From Allomuricauda sp. M10 (GTDB taxonomy: Bacteria > Bacteroidota > Bacteroidia > Flavobacteriales > Flavobacteriaceae), in NCBI RefSeq assembly GCF_020782875.1, contig NZ_JAJGBN010000002.1, positions 1 to 64,000 of the forward strand: DNA of 64,000 nucleotides. Direction: 5' to 3'. The notes under the pieces are model-generated. The model did no database searches and had not been told where the DNA came from. It worked only from the letters and a program-made list of their open reading frames with translations. Both the position numbers and the translations under genes were made by a program. Numbering within the stretch: position 1 is the first letter of the stretch; each line of letters begins with the position of its first letter. Of this stretch, positions 62,325 to 64,000 are shown in pieces.

Positions 62325-62653
62325 TGCACATAGAGCTTCCTGAAAAAAGATATTATGGCATTGGTGAAGTGGCCAACGCCTTTGGGGTGAACACCTCCCT
62401 TATCCGTTTTTGGGAAAAGGAGTTTGATGTGCTACAACCCAAAAAGAACGCCAAGGGAAACCGAAAGTTTACTCCTGAGGACATCAAGAACCTTCAGATG
62501 ATCTACCATCTGGTCAAGGAACGGGGGTTTACACTTGAAGGGGCAAAGACCCATTTGAAGGAAGAAAAGCAAAAGGCACTTTCCACTTTTGAAGTGATTC
62601 AAAAACTGGAAAAAGTAAAGGCGGAACTCCTGAAAATAAAGGAACAACTATAA
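62324..62653 (+). CDS. MerR-family transcription regulator, 109 aa
   Basis: A small protein made of a MerR-type winged helix: YYGIGEVANAFGVNTSLIRF, WEKEF and NRKFTPEDIKNLQMIYHLVK, then a coiled-coil tail (FEVIQKLEKVKAELLKIKEQ). There is no metal or ligand domain. It overlaps the M23 gene by one base. In Flavobacteriia this order (alaS, M23, MerR, lemA) is usual, as far as I recall. Confidence 0.93.
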   Translation: MHIELPEKRYYGIGEVANAFGVNTSLIRFWEKEFDVLQPKKNAKGNRKFTPEDIKNLQMIYHLVKERGFTLEGAKTHLKEEKQKALSTFEVIQKLEKVKAELLKIKEQL

Positions 62654-62673
62654 AACACTAAAACCATACGAAA

Positions 62674-63273
62674 ATGAAAAAAGGCATCATTGCCATCATA
62701 GTACTGATCGTTATCGCAGTGCTTATTGGCGGTTGGTACGTGAGCACCAACAACAAACTTGTGGACATGAAAGGTCAGGCGACCAAACAATGGGCCAATG
62801 TGGAGAGTTCCTATCAACGTAGAAGCGATTTGATCGGAAACTTGGTGAAAACCGTTCAAGGCGCTGCCGATTTTGAGCGCACCACCTTGTCGGAAGTTAT
62901 CGAAGCAAGGGCAAAGGCTACTTCCACCACAATCGATGCGAACAACATCACCCCAGAGCAAATGGCACAGTTTCAGGAAGCACAGGCCGGACTTTCCTCT
63001 GCACTGTCCAGATTATTGGTCACGGTGGAACGCTATCCTGACCTAAAAGCTAACCAAAACTTCCTGGAACTCCAATCCCAATTGGAAGGCACTGAAAATA
63101 GAATCAATGTAGAACGAAACCGTTTTAACGATTTGGCCGGGGAGTACAACATCAAGATCCAACAAATTCCCACCAATTTTGTGGCCAGTTTGGGCAATTT
63201 TGATCCTATGGCGCTTTTCACTTCCAAACCAGGAGCAGAAAATGCCCCCGATGTGAACTTCGAATTCAATTAA
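62674..63273 (+). CDS. lemA: LemA-family protein
   Basis: One N-terminal membrane helix (IIAIIVLIVIAVLIGGWYVS) with the rest of the protein helical. Family marks are VDMKGQATKQWANVESSYQR, RSDLIGNLVKTVQGAADFER and ENRINVERNRFNDLAGEYN. Length 199 aa is typical. The role is not settled. It is followed by two TPM-domain genes, the usual companions of lemA. Confidence 0.93.
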   Translation: MKKGIIAIIVLIVIAVLIGGWYVSTNNKLVDMKGQATKQWANVESSYQRRSDLIGNLVKTVQGAADFERTTLSEVIEARAKATSTTIDANNITPEQMAQFQEAQAGLSSALSRLLVTVERYPDLKANQNFLELQSQLEGTENRINVERNRFNDLAGEYNIKIQQIPTNFVASLGNFDPMALFTSKPGAENAPDVNFEFN

Positions 63274-63275
63274 GC

Positions 63276-63722
63276 ATGCCGAACATGTCGCACGTAGAGG
63301 AATTTTTGAGTGCCGAGGAGGAGCAGGACATCATCAATGCCATTGTTGAGGCCGAGAAGAACACTTCCGGCGAAATCAGGGTCCATATTGAGGCCTCTGC
63401 CAAAATAGACCATTTTAGCAGGGCCCAGCAAATTTTCCACTTTTTGAAAATGGATAACACCAAGGAAAACAATGGTGTGTTGATCTATGTGGCCGTGGAC
63501 GATAAAAAATTCGTCATTTATGGGGATACAGGCATAGACAGAGCCGTGCCGAATGGATTTTGGGAAACCACTAAGGACACAATGGCCTCGCATTTTTCAA
63601 AAGGAAATTTTAAACAAGGAATCGTTGAAGGGGTTTTAATGGCCGGAAAGGAACTGCAGTCCCATTTTCCATGGAACCAAAACGACACCAACGAGCTGAG
63701 CGATGCCATTTCCAAAGGGTAG
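63276..63722 (+). CDS. TPM-domain protein, 148 aa
   Basis: A TPM (YgcG-type, PF04536) domain without signal peptide: EFLSAEEEQDIINAIVEAEK, SGEIRVHIEAS, NGVLIYVAVDDKKFVIYGDT and GIDRAVPNGFWETTKDTMAS. TPM domains act with LemA in the envelope, and some have acid phosphatase activity. It starts 2 nt after lemA; ATG 63285 is an alternative start. The next TPM gene overlaps its end by 20 nt. Confidence 0.9.
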   Translation: MPNMSHVEEFLSAEEEQDIINAIVEAEKNTSGEIRVHIEASAKIDHFSRAQQIFHFLKMDNTKENNGVLIYVAVDDKKFVIYGDTGIDRAVPNGFWETTKDTMASHFSKGNFKQGIVEGVLMAGKELQSHFPWNQNDTNELSDAISKG

Positions 63723-64000
63723 TTTCATACTTGCTTTTTTATGTGTCTCACTGGCTTGGGGGCAATTCACCATACCCGAAAAACCCAATGTTCAGACAAG
63801 CGTTTACGACTATGTAAACCTCTTGTCCACTTCCCAAAAAAGGGAGTTGGAACAGAAACTCATCCGTTATTCCGATAGTACTTCCACACAAATTGTAGTG
63901 GCCATTATCAGTTCCACCGAGGGAGAGGACATTACCTATCTTGGTGCGCAATGGGGCCACAAATGGGGCATTGGTCAGGCCGACAAGGATAATGGTATTC
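63703..64000 (+). CDS. Second TPM-domain protein, secreted, cut by the window end
   Basis: From ATG 63703 the frame reads MPFPKGSFILAFLCVSLAWG|Q, a signal peptide, then TSVYDYVNLLSTSQKREL, then TQIVVAIISSTEGEDITYLG and AQWGHKWGIGQADKDNGI, the beginning of a YgcG-like TPM domain. Unlike the preceding TPM protein this one is exported. The start lies 20 nt inside the end of the preceding gene. The 3' part is outside the window. Confidence 0.85.
   Translation, partial: MPFPKGSFILAFLCVSLAWGQFTIPEKPNVQTSVYDYVNLLSTSQKRELEQKLIRYSDSTSTQIVVAIISSTEGEDITYLGAQWGHKWGIGQADKDNGI

Overview
The window comes from a marine-type member of Bacteroidota, most likely family Flavobacteriaceae. The evidence is a SusC/SusD pair, TonB-dependent receptors, many lipoproteins with a short lipobox, secreted proteins whose signal peptides end in FAQ or FSQ, several matches to the Bacteroidota promoter (TTG, about 20 nt, TAnnTTTG), almost no Shine-Dalgarno sites, and the alaS / M23 / MerR / lemA / TPM gene order. 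Muricauda and its relatives are my best guess. That guess rests on recalled family features, not on a database search. No tRNA, rRNA, CRISPR array or phage was seen.

Layout. 1-7 kb: a leftward promoter leaving the window, an outer-membrane porin and a SusD/SusC glycan-type uptake pair. 7-12.3 kb: rnhB followed by secreted and OmpA-type envelope proteins. 12.5-14.7 kb: an AT-rich accessory patch (FRG-domain protein, VOC protein, CPBP protease). 14.9-22.7 kb: lipB, a YqaE-type microprotein, a membrane-bound LuxR-type regulator, a thioredoxin-like protein, lysS and an SLC13 transporter. 23-30 kb: an acidic repeat protein, a large zinc metalloprotease, an Spy/DUF4890-like protein and a GH3 lipoprotein. 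30-32.4 kb: an SH3-like protein interrupted by an amber codon, then satD-DUF3307 behind a striking array of three operator-like repeats. 32.4-37.7 kb: a divergent haem/iron uptake locus (FMN-binding protein and DUF6607 leftward, HmuR-like receptor and HmuY lipoprotein rightward). 37.9-41 kb: an ArsC-like protein without cysteine and two AsmA/DUF748-type proteins. 41.2-47.4 kb: an accessory stretch of hypothetical secreted or AT-rich genes, one of them frameshifted. 47.4-50 kb: arrays of palindromic repeats, one of which carries a GIY-YIG nuclease gene, and hemL. 50-64 kb: mostly core genes (glucosaminidase, PLP desulfhydrase-like enzyme, aromatic amino acid hydroxylase, M61-type peptidase, GSCFA protein, alaS, M23 peptidase, MerR regulator, LemA, two TPM proteins).

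The most interesting structure is a set of dispersed palindromic elements, most of which begin near TGTCA and end near TGACA. At 47474-48146 four units stand in tandem with short linkers. One of them (47577-47958) has the two repeat arms separated by a complete single-domain GIY-YIG gene, and the stop codon of that gene lies in the left arm. This looks like a gene-bearing member of a family whose other members are short and non-coding, comparable in logic to REP/RAYT systems but with a GIY-YIG enzyme. Related elements appear to have entered the loop of a terminator, supplied a possible start codon to hemL, and inserted in frame in a GSCFA gene. The second notable signal is the satD promoter: three TATCG-N10-CGATA inverted repeats with an exact 28-bp period.
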